Source: JBQTIU01 sp052387815 (GTDB taxonomy: Bacteria; Pseudomonadota; Alphaproteobacteria; CACIAM-22H2). Taken from it: DNA of 57,758 nucleotides. The notes beneath the pieces are model-generated. The model saw nothing but the letters and a program-made list of their open reading frames with translations. It ran no database searches and was not told the DNA's origin. This document shows, piece after piece, positions 43,335 through 52,294 of this stretch. The number at the start of each line of letters is the position of its first letter. The stretch's first letter is position 1. The stretch is taken from contig JBQTIU010000008.1 of assembly GCA_052387815.1 (NCBI GenBank), positions 1 through 57,758 on the forward strand, in the 5' to 3' direction. Both the position numbers and the translations under genes were made by a program.

Positions 43335-44060
43335 ATGGCGGGGCGGGTGGCGGTGGTGACGGGCGGTACGCGCGGCATCGGGGCGGCGATCGCTCTCGCC
43401 CTCAAGACCGCCGGGTACAAGGTGGCGGCGAATTACGCCGCCAACGACGAGGCGGCAAGGGCGTTCACCGCCGAGACCGGCATCCCGGCCTTCAAATTCG
43501 ATGTCGGCGATTTCGCCGCTTGCGAGAAGGGCGTCAAATCGATCGCCGCGGCGCTGGGGCCGATCGAGGTGCTGGTCAACAATGCCGGCATCACCCGCGA
43601 CGCGACCATGCACCGCATGACCTTCGAGCAATGGAACGCGGTGATCCAGACCAACCTCGCCTCGTGCTTCAACATGTGCCGCTGCGTGATCGACGGCATG
43701 CGCGAGCGCAATTTCGGCCGCATCGTCAATATCGGCTCGGTCAACGGCCAGGCGGGGCAGGTCGGCCAGGTCAACTACGCGGCGGCGAAATCCGGGATTC
43801 ACGGCTTCACCAAGGCGCTGGCGCAGGAGGGCGCCGCCAAGGGGATCACCGTCAATGCCATTGCGCCCGGCTACATCGACACCGAGATGGTGCGCGCGGT
43901 GCCCGCCAACGTGCTCGAGAAGATCGTCGCCAGGATCCCGGTCGGCCGCCTGGGCAAGGCCGAGGAGATCGCCCGCGGAGTTCTGTTCCTGGCGGCCGAC
44001 GAGGCCGGCTTCATCACCGGCTCGACCCTGTCGATCAACGGCGGCCAGCACATGTATTAG
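43335..44060 (+). CDS. phaB: Acetoacetyl-CoA reductase
   Basis: A 241-residue SDR that reduces acetoacetyl-CoA with NADPH to (R)-3-hydroxybutyryl-CoA. It has TGGTRGIG, NYAANDEAA, NNAGITRDATMHRMTFEQWNAV in two adjoining blocks, NIGSVNG, YAAAKSGIHGF and PGYIDTEMVRAVP, all close to PhaB. GGGAGG precedes the ATG. It is the third enzyme of the phaCAB set, which with phaR indicates polyhydroxybutyrate storage. Confidence 0.95.
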   Translation: MAGRVAVVTGGTRGIGAAIALALKTAGYKVAANYAANDEAARAFTAETGIPAFKFDVGDFAACEKGVKSIAAALGPIEVLVNNAGITRDATMHRMTFEQWNAVIQTNLASCFNMCRCVIDGMRERNFGRIVNIGSVNGQAGQVGQVNYAAAKSGIHGFTKALAQEGAAKGITVNAIAPGYIDTEMVRAVPANVLEKIVARIPVGRLGKAEEIARGVLFLAADEAGFITGSTLSINGGQHMY

Positions 44061-44081
44061 GCGCTTCGGCCCGGAGGCTCC

Positions 44082-44483
44082 ATGCCGAGTGTCAAGATGG
44101 TCGAGTACGCCGAGGCGAGCGCCGAGGTGCGCGCCGTCTACGACGACATCATGGCGACCCGCAACGTCAACTGGGTCAACAACTTCTGGAAGGTCCTCGC
44201 CCACCACCCGCCGACCCTTCGGCGCACTTGGGACAGCGTCAAGGAGGTGATGGCCCCGGGCGCCCTCGATCCCCTGACCAAGGAAATGATCTACGTCGCG
44301 GTGAGCGTCACCAACAACTGCGCCTATTGCATCGCCAGCCACACCGCCGCGGCGCGCAAGAATGGAATGAGCGATGCCATGCTGGCGGAGCTGTTGGCGG
44401 TGGTCGGCATGGCCAACGAGACCAACCGCCTCGCCAACGGCTATCAGGTCGAAATCGACGCGCAGTTCAAGTCTTCGGCATGA
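44082..44483 (+). CDS. Carboxymuconolactone decarboxylase (AhpD-like) family protein
   Basis: A 133-residue CMD-domain protein. The redox motif NNCAYCIASH carries CxxC and the downstream His expected of AhpD-type peroxidase or disulfide reductases. It starts 21 bases after phaB and runs in the same direction, so it is probably co-transcribed with the PHA genes. A protective or unknown role is likely; no decarboxylase context is present. Confidence 0.85.
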   Translation: MPSVKMVEYAEASAEVRAVYDDIMATRNVNWVNNFWKVLAHHPPTLRRTWDSVKEVMAPGALDPLTKEMIYVAVSVTNNCAYCIASHTAAARKNGMSDAMLAELLAVVGMANETNRLANGYQVEIDAQFKSSA

Positions 44484-44545
44484 GGTCTAAGGTCTACGCG
44501 TGCGTTCGTCGATCACATCATCGGCTTGGCGCCACGGACACACCC

Positions 44546-45298
44546 ATGAAGATAACCGATTTCGAATGCCTGACCCTCGACTGCTACGGGACGATGATCG
44601 ACTGGGAGCTAGGCATCAAGACGGCGCTGCGCCCGTGGGCCGAGCATCGCCGACTCCCGGCAGCGGACGACCAGCTCCTGGCGCTGTTCGGACAGCTCGA
44701 GTCCGAGGAAGAGGCGCGGCATCCCGAACTTCCGTATCCGCATATCTTGCGGAATGCTCACCTGCGGATGGCGGAACGGTTGGGGATGCCCGCCGACGAG
44801 ACGGCGGCGCGAGAATTCGGAGAGTCGGTCAAGGACTGGCCCGCCTTTCCGGATAGTCCCGAAGCGCTCGCGTATCTCGCCCGGCAGTACAAGCTTGTCG
44901 TTTTGTCGAACGTCGACCGCGGTTCGTTCAAGCACAGCAATGAAAAACTCGGGGTGACGTTCTTCGCGGTCTACACGGCGGAGGACATCGGCTCGTACAA
45001 GCCGAGCATCGTGAATTTCCGATATGCGCTCGACAAGCTAGCCGCCCGAGGGGTTGGCCACAGCCGCATCCTCCATACCGCACAAAGTCTCTTCCATGAC
45101 ATCGTGCCCGCTAGCCAGGTCGGTCTTGCGACGATGTGGATCGATCGCCGGCATGGCCGGGACGGCTGGGGTGCCACGCCGCCGCCCGGCATCGACGTGA
45201 AGCCGAATTTCACGGCCGCCAGCCTGGCCGACTTTGCCGCGCAGCATCGCGCGGCAAGCAGCGGGGATCCGGAGCCGCCTCGTGTAGATCGCACGTGA
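44546..45298 (+). CDS. Haloacid dehalogenase-like hydrolase, type II
   Basis: A 250-residue HAD hydrolase. The motif I nucleophile is in LDCYGTMID, motif II is LSNVDR, the motif III Lys is in IGSYKPS and the acidic motif IV region is SLFHDI. The arrangement resembles L-2-haloacid dehalogenase type II enzymes, but many such proteins are phosphatases of unknown substrate. The ATG at 44546 lies within a much longer open frame that reaches back through the PHA genes and is a shadow there. Lower GC3 in places suggests slightly different codon use from its neighbours. Confidence 0.84.
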   Translation: MKITDFECLTLDCYGTMIDWELGIKTALRPWAEHRRLPAADDQLLALFGQLESEEEARHPELPYPHILRNAHLRMAERLGMPADETAAREFGESVKDWPAFPDSPEALAYLARQYKLVVLSNVDRGSFKHSNEKLGVTFFAVYTAEDIGSYKPSIVNFRYALDKLAARGVGHSRILHTAQSLFHDIVPASQVGLATMWIDRRHGRDGWGATPPPGIDVKPNFTAASLADFAAQHRAASSGDPEPPRVDRT

Positions 45299-45317
45299 GT
45301 CGAGCGGTTTTCGCCGC

Positions 45318-45926
45318 TCAAGCCCTGGGCACGGTCTCCATCATCGAGGCCCGCTTGGCGAACGCCTCGTACCAGCGGAAGAGCCGCGGCCGGCCGGCGC
45401 GGATGTCCCCGGCCACGTTGCGGAATTCGAGCCAGCCGATCGCCGCGGCGACCGCGATCTGGCCGAGATCGGCCGCTCCCGCGAGCGCTTGCTCGCCCTC
45501 GAGGATGTCGAGCCCCTGGACCACCTTCTTGAGCTGGCCCTCGACCCATTCCTTGGACCGCCGGTCGGCGGGCCGCGCCGTTTCCTCGTAGCGGCACAGG
45601 ATGCCGGCGTCGGCGATGCCGTCGGCGAGGGCCTGCACCCTCAAGACCCGCCAGCGCTCAGGCCCCGCTGGCGGCACCAGCTTTGGACCGGCGTGCAGCG
45701 AATCGAGGTACTCGCAGATCACGCCCGAGTCGTAGAGCGCCTCGCCGCCGTCGGTGACCAGCGTCGGGACCTTCATCAGCGGGTTGGCCTTGGCGAGCTC
45801 GGCATTGGGTTGGAGGGGCATGACCGCCGTCGGGACCTTCTCGATCCTGGCGTCGAGGCCGGTCTCGATGGCCGTGATCATGACTTTGCGCACGAACGGC
45901 GAGGCCGCCGAATAGTGGAGTTTCAT
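45318..45926 (-). CDS. Glutathione S-transferase
   Basis: A 202-residue GST. The N-terminal thioredoxin-like domain has the active-site Ser in YSAASPFVRKV, the cis-Pro region NPLMKVPTLV and the glutathione-binding ALYDSGVICEYLD. An all-helical C-terminal domain follows. GGAGG lies nine bases before ATG at 45926. It is adjacent to gloB, reading in the same direction with a 19-base gap, so both glutathione-linked genes may be co-expressed. Confidence 0.92.
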   Translation of the reverse strand: MKLHYSAASPFVRKVMITAIETGLDARIEKVPTAVMPLQPNAELAKANPLMKVPTLVTDGGEALYDSGVICEYLDSLHAGPKLVPPAGPERWRVLRVQALADGIADAGILCRYEETARPADRRSKEWVEGQLKKVVQGLDILEGEQALAGAADLGQIAVAAAIGWLEFRNVAGDIRAGRPRLFRWYEAFAKRASMMETVPRA

Positions 45927-45945
45927 CGCTCGAGTCCTCCGGGTT

Positions 45946-46713
45946 TTAGAATCTGTCCTTGGCGCTGCGGATGGCCGCGAAGATCGCGACCGGGTCGCCC
46001 TCGGGGGCGCCGACCCAGCGCGCGAGCGCCGGTTGGTCGGCGCGCAGGAACGGGTTAGTGCGGCACTCCTCGGCGAGCGTGGCGGGGACGGTCGGCAGGC
46101 CCCGGGCGCGCGCCGCGTCCACTCGCGCCGCCCGCGCGCGGAGCTCGGCGTTGTCGGGATCGACGCTGAGCGCGAAGCGGGCGTTCGACTGCGTGTACTC
46201 ATGCCCGCAATAGACCCGCGTCGTGCCGGGCAGTCGCTTGAGCTTGCCGAGCGAGGTCCACATCTGGGCGGGCGTGCCCTCGAACAGGCGGCCGCAGCCG
46301 AGCGTGAACAGCGTGTCGCCGCAGAACAGCGCCTCCGCCGCCTCGAACCACAAGGCGATGTGGCCCCTGGTGTGGCCGGGGATGTCGAGCACGCGGGCGA
46401 TCTCGCGGCCGAACGCATAGCTCTCGCCGTCGGCGAGCGCGATGTCGATGCCGGGAATGCGGGCGCGATCGGCTGCCGGTCCGACGATGGTGCACCCGGT
46501 CCGCTCCTTGAGGGCGAGGTTGCCGCCGGTGTGGTCGGGGTGGTGGTGGGTGTTGAGAATGTGGGTGAGTCGCCAGCCCAGCGCATCGAGCTTGGCCTTG
46601 ACGGGCGCCGCCTCCGACGGGTCGACCGCGGCGACCGCGCCGCTCGCGGGCTCGCGCAACAGCCAGACATAGTTGTCCCTGAGGCAGACGAGGTGATCGA
46701 TCTCGAGCGTCAT
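45946..46713 (-). CDS. gloB: Hydroxyacylglutathione hydrolase (glyoxalase II)
   Basis: A 255-residue metallo-beta-lactamase-fold enzyme that hydrolyses S-lactoylglutathione to D-lactate and glutathione. It has the metal motif THHHPDHTGGN, PGHTRGHIALWF, FCGDTLFTLGCGRLFEGTP and the glutathione-binding CGHEYTQSNARFAL typical of GloB. The start is ATG at 46713; the frame extends upstream through the antiporter gene as a shadow. It precedes the GST gene. Confidence 0.95.
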   Translation of the reverse strand: MTLEIDHLVCLRDNYVWLLREPASGAVAAVDPSEAAPVKAKLDALGWRLTHILNTHHHPDHTGGNLALKERTGCTIVGPAADRARIPGIDIALADGESYAFGREIARVLDIPGHTRGHIALWFEAAEALFCGDTLFTLGCGRLFEGTPAQMWTSLGKLKRLPGTTRVYCGHEYTQSNARFALSVDPDNAELRARAARVDAARARGLPTVPATLAEECRTNPFLRADQPALARWVGAPEGDPVAIFAAIRSAKDRF

Positions 46714-46778
46714 GGGGAGTTGTTTAGTCCAGCTTTGCGGAGCTTGGGAAGCGCCGTTTTCGCCGCCCGCTCGAGGCC

Positions 46779-48545
46779 TCAGCCGCGGCCGAAGAGGCGA
46801 TGCAGGAGCCGGAGCAGCGGCAGGCGTTCGGCCTGGGGCTCGACATCGAAGCCGACCGTGACGATGCGCTCGTTGTCGATCTCGCGCACGATGAGGTCCA
46901 CGCCGCCGATCGACACCCGGTCGCCGACCACCACCGCGCTGCCGAGACGGGCAAGGAGGAACTCGCCGAGCGTCTTCTTGCGGTCGCCCGACTCGACGGG
47001 CACGCCGTAATGGCCGCCGAGCTCGCCGAGCCGCACTTCGGCGCTGAACACGAAGTCGCCGATCTCGGACGGAGCGCTCCCCTGGACGGGCCGCGCCGCG
47101 AACAGCTTGTCGAGGGACCAGAGGTGCTGGGGCGGCGCCAGCGCGATCACATGGTCGCTGGCCGTAAGCCGGTCGAGCGTCCGGCGATCCATCACCGCGC
47201 CGTCGCGGATCACGGCGATGATCCGGGTGCGCCAGGGCAGGGCGAGCGCCTTGAAGGGCGTGGCGAGCGCCGGGCTGCCGGGCTCCACTCGCCAGCTCCC
47301 CGCCTCGCGATCGGCGGACGGCGGGAGGTCGATCTCGTGGCGTTCGAGCGGCTCGGGCCGCGGCGGCAATTCGAGGCCGAGCAGCCGCGCCGCTTGGGTC
47401 ACCGTCCAGCCCTGGACGACCAGCGAAGCCAGCACCACGACGAAGGCGATGTGGAAATAAGTCATGCCTCGGGGCACGTCGGCGATCACCGGGATCGAGG
47501 CGAGGAAGATCGGCACCGCACCGCGCAGCCCGACCCAGGCCACGAACGCCTGTTCCCGCCAGGTGAAGCGGAACGGGAGCAGGCTCAGCCACACCGCGAC
47601 GGGGCGTGCGACCACGATGAGGGCCGCCGCGACCGCCAGCTCGCCGCCGAGGGTCGGGACCAGTTCGCGCGGCGTGACCAGGAGCCCGAGCAAGAGGAAC
47701 ATGACGATCTGGGCGAGCCAAGCGAGGCCGTCGTGGAAGCGGAGGATGACCTGCTGGGCGCGGTGGCGGCGATGGCCCAGCACCAGGCCGGCAAGATAGA
47801 CGGCGAGGAAGCCGCTCGCGCCCACCATGTGCGCGCCGGCGAAGATGACGAGGGCCAGCGAGGCGGCGAGGATGGGGTAAAGCCCGGGCGCAATCTCGAC
47901 GCGGTTGATGAGGGCGAGCAGCAGCACCCCGCCGGCGAGACCGATGGCACCGCCGCCGCCCATCTGGACGACGAACTGCGCGGCGAGCGGCCATGACAGG
48001 GGCAGCTCGGGCTGCAGCACGAAGTCGACGGCGACGATGGTGAGGAACACCGCCATCGGATCGTTGACTCCGGACTCGATCTCGAGCGTCGCGCCGACCC
48101 GCCGGTTGAGCTCGGTCCCCCGCGCATGCAGGAGCAGGAACACCGCCGCCGCATCGGTCGAGGCGACGGTGGCGCCGACCAGGAACCCCTCCCGCGCCGA
48201 CATCTCCATCGCCCACACCGCGGCCGCCCCGGCGATGATCGCGGTTGCGAGCACACCGATCGTCGCCAGGCTCAAGGCCGGCCACAAGGCGATCTTGAAG
48301 GCCGCGCGCGGCGTGCGCAGGCCGCCGTCGAACAGGATGATGGCCAGCGCCACGCTGCCGACGAGATAGGTCGCCCGGAAATCGTCGAAGACGATGCCGC
48401 CGGGCCCATCTTCTCCGGCGAGCATGCCGAGGCCCAGGAAGACGAGCAGCAGCGGCGCGCCGAGGCGCGAGGAGAGCATCCCCGCGAGGATGCTGAGCGC
48501 GACCAGGAAGCCGCCGAGGAATATGAGGTGGTTGACGCTGTCCAC
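46779..48545 (-). CDS. Potassium/proton antiporter (CvrA/NhaP2 type)
   Basis: A 588-residue CPA1-family antiporter. It has about twelve TM helices with ATVASTDAAAVF and the ion-binding ESGVNDPMAV region. VGLRGAVPIFLASIPVI follows. C-terminal cytosolic parts comprise an RCK-C/TrkA-C-like domain (about 395-480; IAVIRDGAVMDRRTLDRL) and a CorC/HlyC-type transporter-associated domain (about 485-575). Predicted to export K+ in exchange for H+ for osmotic or pH control. It is divergent from the methyltransferase gene. Confidence 0.9.
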   Translation of the reverse strand: MDSVNHLIFLGGFLVALSILAGMLSSRLGAPLLLVFLGLGMLAGEDGPGGIVFDDFRATYLVGSVALAIILFDGGLRTPRAAFKIALWPALSLATIGVLATAIIAGAAAVWAMEMSAREGFLVGATVASTDAAAVFLLLHARGTELNRRVGATLEIESGVNDPMAVFLTIVAVDFVLQPELPLSWPLAAQFVVQMGGGGAIGLAGGVLLLALINRVEIAPGLYPILAASLALVIFAGAHMVGASGFLAVYLAGLVLGHRRHRAQQVILRFHDGLAWLAQIVMFLLLGLLVTPRELVPTLGGELAVAAALIVVARPVAVWLSLLPFRFTWREQAFVAWVGLRGAVPIFLASIPVIADVPRGMTYFHIAFVVVLASLVVQGWTVTQAARLLGLELPPRPEPLERHEIDLPPSADREAGSWRVEPGSPALATPFKALALPWRTRIIAVIRDGAVMDRRTLDRLTASDHVIALAPPQHLWSLDKLFAARPVQGSAPSEIGDFVFSAEVRLGELGGHYGVPVESGDRKKTLGEFLLARLGSAVVVGDRVSIGGVDLIVREIDNERIVTVGFDVEPQAERLPLLRLLHRLFGRG

Positions 48546-48646
48546 GTTGGCGGAGCCTGTCGGCGGGCGCGATGGGTGGGCATCCTATCAAAGACGGGCG
48601 CGGGCTGTCATTCGCCATCCGAGCGAGGTTAGAATGCCGGCTTGCC

Positions 48647-49378
48647 ATGTGGACCGACGTCATCGACCTGCGCGATTTCTATGCCTCATCCTTGGGCCAG
48701 GCGGCGCGGCGCATCATCCGTCGGCGGCTGCGCGAGATGTGGCCGGCGGTGGGCGGGCAGGCGGTCCTCGGTTTGGGCTACGCCACCCCCTATCTGCGGC
48801 CGTTCGAGGACGACGCCGAGCGGGTGTGCGCTATGATGCCGGCGGCCCAAGGCGTCCTCCACTGGCCGAGCGAAGGGCCGAACGCGACCGCGCTCGTCGA
48901 AGAAGCCGAGTTGCCGCTCCCCGATCTTTCGTTCGACCGGGTGCTCCTGGTCCATGCCCTCGAGCACAGCGAGCAGCTGCGGCCGTTCCTGCGGGAGATC
49001 TGGCGCGTGCTGGCCGGAAACGGGCGCCTGATCGTCGTCGTGCCGAACCGGCGCGGCCTGTGGGCGAGGCTCGACCGCACGCCCTTCGGCCTCGGCCATC
49101 CCTATACCGTGGGGCAGCTCTCGCGCCTGCTGCGCGACAACCTGTTCACGCCGCTCGAGGTGCGCACCGCGCTCTACACGCCGCCCTTCGCCTCGCGGCT
49201 GTGGCTCACTTCGGCGGGCGCCTGGGAGCGCATCGGCGAGCGCTGGTTCGAGCGGTTCGCGGGCGTGGTGATCGTCGAAGCGAGCAAGCAGCTCTACGCG
49301 CCCTCGCTCGCGCGCGTCCCCTTGCGGGAGCGCCGCGCCGCGGCGACGCCGGGGATTGCCGTCCGCCGAAACGTTTAA
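48647..49378 (+). CDS. Class I SAM-dependent methyltransferase
   Basis: A 243-residue protein with a degraded methyltransferase type 11 fold. VLGLGYATPYLRPF replaces the usual GxGxG SAM loop. SFDRVLLVHALEHSEQLRPF gives motif II, and VLAGNGRLIVVVPNRRGLWARLDRTPFG follows in two adjoining blocks. The mature start is taken at MWTDVIDLRDFY (48647). It converges with metW. The substrate is unknown. It is near gloB, an arrangement I recall from other alphaproteobacteria. Confidence 0.85.
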   Translation: MWTDVIDLRDFYASSLGQAARRIIRRRLREMWPAVGGQAVLGLGYATPYLRPFEDDAERVCAMMPAAQGVLHWPSEGPNATALVEEAELPLPDLSFDRVLLVHALEHSEQLRPFLREIWRVLAGNGRLIVVVPNRRGLWARLDRTPFGLGHPYTVGQLSRLLRDNLFTPLEVRTALYTPPFASRLWLTSAGAWERIGERWFERFAGVVIVEASKQLYAPSLARVPLRERRAAATPGIAVRRNV

Positions 49379-49395
49379 CCGCGCGGCACAAGCTG

Positions 49396-50049
49396 TCAGC
49401 TCGGGGCAGGGCGGCGGCAAAGCAGGAACACGCCCTGTTCGCCCACCAGGTTGGCGAGCGCGCTGGGGGCCCGGAGGCCGCGCGGCCGGCCGAGCGCATC
49501 GAGCACCATGCCCGCTTCGATGGCGATCCCGAGCTCGGCGCACAAATCGGCGAAATCGGTGATGGTGCATAGGTGGATGTTGGGCGTCTCGTACCACGCA
49601 TGCTCGAGCGAGTCGGTGAGCGGCATGCGGCCGAGCAGCAGGAGGTGCAAGCGGATGTGCCAGACGCCGAAATTGCGGAACGAAACGATGGCGCGCCGCC
49701 CGATGCGCGCCAGCTCGGAGAGCACGCCCCGGGGGTGGGTCGTGGCCTGGAGCGTCTGGGCGAGGATCACGTAGTCGAAGGAATCCGACGGGTAGTCCTT
49801 GAGGTCGGTATCGGCGTCGCCCTGGATCACCGACAAGCCCTGGCTCACGCAGGCATTGACGCCGGCCTGCGAGAGCTCGATGCCGCGGCCGTCCACCTGC
49901 TTGACGTGGACGAGGTAGTCGAGCAGCGCACCGTCGCCGCAACCCACGTCGAGGACGCGCGTGGCGGGCCGCACCATGTCGGCGATGACCTGGAGGTCGA
50001 CACGGATGGCGCCGCGCGGCCGGGCCGCCGCCGCCGGGGCGTCGTTCAT
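49396..50049 (-). CDS. metW: Methionine biosynthesis protein MetW
   Basis: A 217-residue methyltransferase-like protein. It has the SAM loop RVLDVGCGDGALLDYL, a conserved GRGIELSQAGVNACV block, DYVILAQTLQATTHPRGVL, and NFGVWHIRLHLLLLGRMP typical of MetW. It acts with MetX to give full homoserine acetyl- or succinyl-transferase activity. Its ATG overlaps the metX stop (ATGA). Confidence 0.94.
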   Translation of the reverse strand: MNDAPAAAARPRGAIRVDLQVIADMVRPATRVLDVGCGDGALLDYLVHVKQVDGRGIELSQAGVNACVSQGLSVIQGDADTDLKDYPSDSFDYVILAQTLQATTHPRGVLSELARIGRRAIVSFRNFGVWHIRLHLLLLGRMPLTDSLEHAWYETPNIHLCTITDFADLCAELGIAIEAGMVLDALGRPRGLRAPSALANLVGEQGVFLLCRRPAPS

Positions 50050-51233
50050 GGAAGCTTCAGTCCGCGATGCTCGGCGGCGCCGTTGAGGAAGCCATCAAGC
50101 GTGGCGAACAGCTCCGGTTCGTCGAGGAGGAAGGCGTCGTGGCCCTTGTCGCTCTTGATCTCGACGAAGCTCACGTTGGCGGCGACCGCGTTCAAGGCGT
50201 GCATGATCGAGCGGCTCTGGGCGGTAGGGAACAGCCAGTCGGAGGTGAACGAAATGATGCAGAACCGCGTCTTCGTGCCGCGGAAGGCGTTGGCGACCGT
50301 CCCCCCGTACTCGGCCGCGAGGTCGAAATAATCCATCGCCCGGGTGATGTAGAGATACGAATTGGCATCGAAGCGGTCGACGAAGGCCGACCCCTGGTGG
50401 CGGAGATAGCTTTCGACCTGGAAATCGGCATCGAATCCGTAGGACAGCCGGTCGCGGTCCTGGAGCGCGCGGCCGAATTTCCGATGCAGCGCCGTTTCCG
50501 ACAGATAGGTGATGTGCGCCGCCATGCGGGCCACCGCCAGGCCGCGATGCGGCCGCTTGCCGCAAGACAGGTAGTCGCCGGCGCACCACTCGGGGTCGGC
50601 CATGATCGCCTGGCGGCCGACCTCGTGGAAGGCGATGTTTTGCGCCGAGTGGCGGGCGGCCGCCGCGATCGGCACGGCGCAGAACACCCGGTCGGAGAAG
50701 TTGGCTGCCCATTGCAGCGCCAGCATGCCGCCCATCGACCCGCCGGTGACACAAAACAGTTGCTCGATGCCGAGGCGATCGACCACGAGTTTCTGGGCGC
50801 GGGCCATGTCGGCGACGGTGATCACGGGGAAGGATAGGCCCCAGGGCCGCCCGGTCGCGGGGTTGATCGAGCTCGGGCCGGTCGTGCCCATGCAGCCGCC
50901 GAGCACGTTCGGGCAAACGATGAAGTAACGCTCGGTATCGAGGGTGAGACCCGGGCCCACCATGAGCTCCCACCACCCCGGCTTGCCGGTGATCGGGTGC
51001 GGTTCGGCGACGAACTGGTCGCCCGAAAGCGCGTGGCAAACGAGGATGGCGTTCGAGCGGTCGGCGTTGAGCCGGCCGTAAGTCTGGTAGGCGACCGTGA
51101 ATGGCCCGAGCGTGGCGCCGCAATCGAGCCGCAGCGGCGTCGAGGCGGGAATATCGATGCGGTGGCCGGGCAGGGCAGGCGCCGGCGGCTCGGGCGCCGG
51201 TGCGGGCTTTTCTACAAACTGCGGCACGTTCAT
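50046..51233 (-). CDS. metX: Homoserine O-acyltransferase (MetX)
   Basis: A 395-residue alpha/beta hydrolase-fold enzyme of methionine synthesis. The oxyanion region is VCHALSGDQF, the nucleophile Ser lies in TGGSMGGMLALQW, and the catalytic Asp and His are in FTSDWLFP and KGHDAFLLDEP. ATG at 51233 is chosen over a longer in-frame start at 51287. The N-terminal 30 residues are Pro-rich. Whether acetyl- or succinyl-CoA is used cannot be read with certainty here. Confidence 0.95.
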   Translation of the reverse strand: MNVPQFVEKPAPAPEPPAPALPGHRIDIPASTPLRLDCGATLGPFTVAYQTYGRLNADRSNAILVCHALSGDQFVAEPHPITGKPGWWELMVGPGLTLDTERYFIVCPNVLGGCMGTTGPSSINPATGRPWGLSFPVITVADMARAQKLVVDRLGIEQLFCVTGGSMGGMLALQWAANFSDRVFCAVPIAAAARHSAQNIAFHEVGRQAIMADPEWCAGDYLSCGKRPHRGLAVARMAAHITYLSETALHRKFGRALQDRDRLSYGFDADFQVESYLRHQGSAFVDRFDANSYLYITRAMDYFDLAAEYGGTVANAFRGTKTRFCIISFTSDWLFPTAQSRSIMHALNAVAANVSFVEIKSDKGHDAFLLDEPELFATLDGFLNGAAEHRGLKLP

Positions 51234-51400
51234 CGCGGCTTGGGTGTCCTTCCCCCGAGTCGTCGGGCGCCACCTTGCATCAGCCATCGCCGGCTTGCAA
51301 GACCGCCGATGGCGGGCGGGACGAGCCAGGTTTTACTTTGCATTCGACAAGCTTGGACGGTATCCCTAGGCGGCTTTCGAGCCAGCGAGACAATACCACC

Positions 51401-52294
51401 ATGCCGCCGACCGACAACAGCCTCGAGTCCCTGCGCCACGAGATCGACGCCATCGACGAGGCGATGCACGACCTGTTGATGCGGCGAGTCGGGCTGTTCG
51501 ATCGCCTTCAGGGTGCGAAGGACAAGGACGACGTGGCCGTCTTTCACGCCGGCCGGGAAGCGCAGATCGTCCGCCGGCTGGTCGCCCGCCACAAGGGGAA
51601 GCTGCCGCCCCAGGCCGTGGTCCGGGTGTGGCGCGAGATCATCGCGGCGCTCATCCGCCTGCAGGGGCCGTTCGCGATCGCCGTCTATGCCCCCGCCGGG
51701 GTGACGCGCTATGTCGATCTCGCCCACGAGCATTTCAGCAATCTGACGCCGCTCCTGCCCATGGGCGCGCCGGGGTCGGTGGTGAGCGCGGTGACCGAGG
51801 GCCGCACGCAGCTCGGCATCGTGCCGATGCCGGAGGACGAGCCGGACGAGGCGTGGTGGCGCCGCTTCGGCGGCGGTGGCCAGACGCTCCACATCCTTGC
51901 CCGCTTGCCCTTCGCGCCCTCCCGTCCCGACCCCGGCCCGGCGGCGCTGGTCGTCGGCCGCCAACCCTTCGATCCGACCGGGGCGGATCGCGGCTACCTC
52001 CTCATCGAGACCGACCGCGAAGTCAGCCGGGCGCGGATGCGGGCCGCGTTCGACGCCGCCGGCCTGCCTGCGGTCCGCTTTACCGCCGCGGCCGCGGAGA
52101 AAGGCTCGCGCGCCGCCACCACCTACCTCCTGCTGATGGAAACCGAGTCGTGGTGCGCGGCCGACGATCCGCGGCTGCAAAATGTCGTCGCCGGGCTGGG
52201 CGAGGACGCGGTCCGCCTGCGGCCGATCGGCGGCTACGCCGTGCCGCTCGCCGTCGCCGATCTTTCCAGCCCCAAGCGAACGTCGAACCGATGA
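51401..52294 (+). CDS. Chorismate mutase with degenerate prephenate dehydratase-like C-terminal region
   Basis: A 297-residue protein. Residues 8-90 are an AroQ-type chorismate mutase (SLRHEIDAID-like start, LLMRRVGLFDRL, AGREAQIVRRL, VWREIIAALIRLQ). Residues 92-297 have the outline of a prephenate dehydratase domain (IAVYAPAGVTRYVDLAHEHF, AVTEGRTQLGIVPMPEDE). They then carry ACT-like segments ending in TTYLLLMETE, but the catalytic T-R-F motif of PheA is not visible. The stop overlaps hisC by four bases. It supplies prephenate to TyrA two genes on. Confidence 0.82.
   Translation: MPPTDNSLESLRHEIDAIDEAMHDLLMRRVGLFDRLQGAKDKDDVAVFHAGREAQIVRRLVARHKGKLPPQAVVRVWREIIAALIRLQGPFAIAVYAPAGVTRYVDLAHEHFSNLTPLLPMGAPGSVVSAVTEGRTQLGIVPMPEDEPDEAWWRRFGGGGQTLHILARLPFAPSRPDPGPAALVVGRQPFDPTGADRGYLLIETDREVSRARMRAAFDAAGLPAVRFTAAAAEKGSRAATTYLLLMETESWCAADDPRLQNVVAGLGEDAVRLRPIGGYAVPLAVADLSSPKRTSNR

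Noticed and set aside
46714..48663. Upstream extension of the gloB frame across the antiporter gene.
   Set aside because: The extension is Arg/Pro/Ala-rich with no domain and overlies the antiporter in a different frame. gloB homology begins at 46713.
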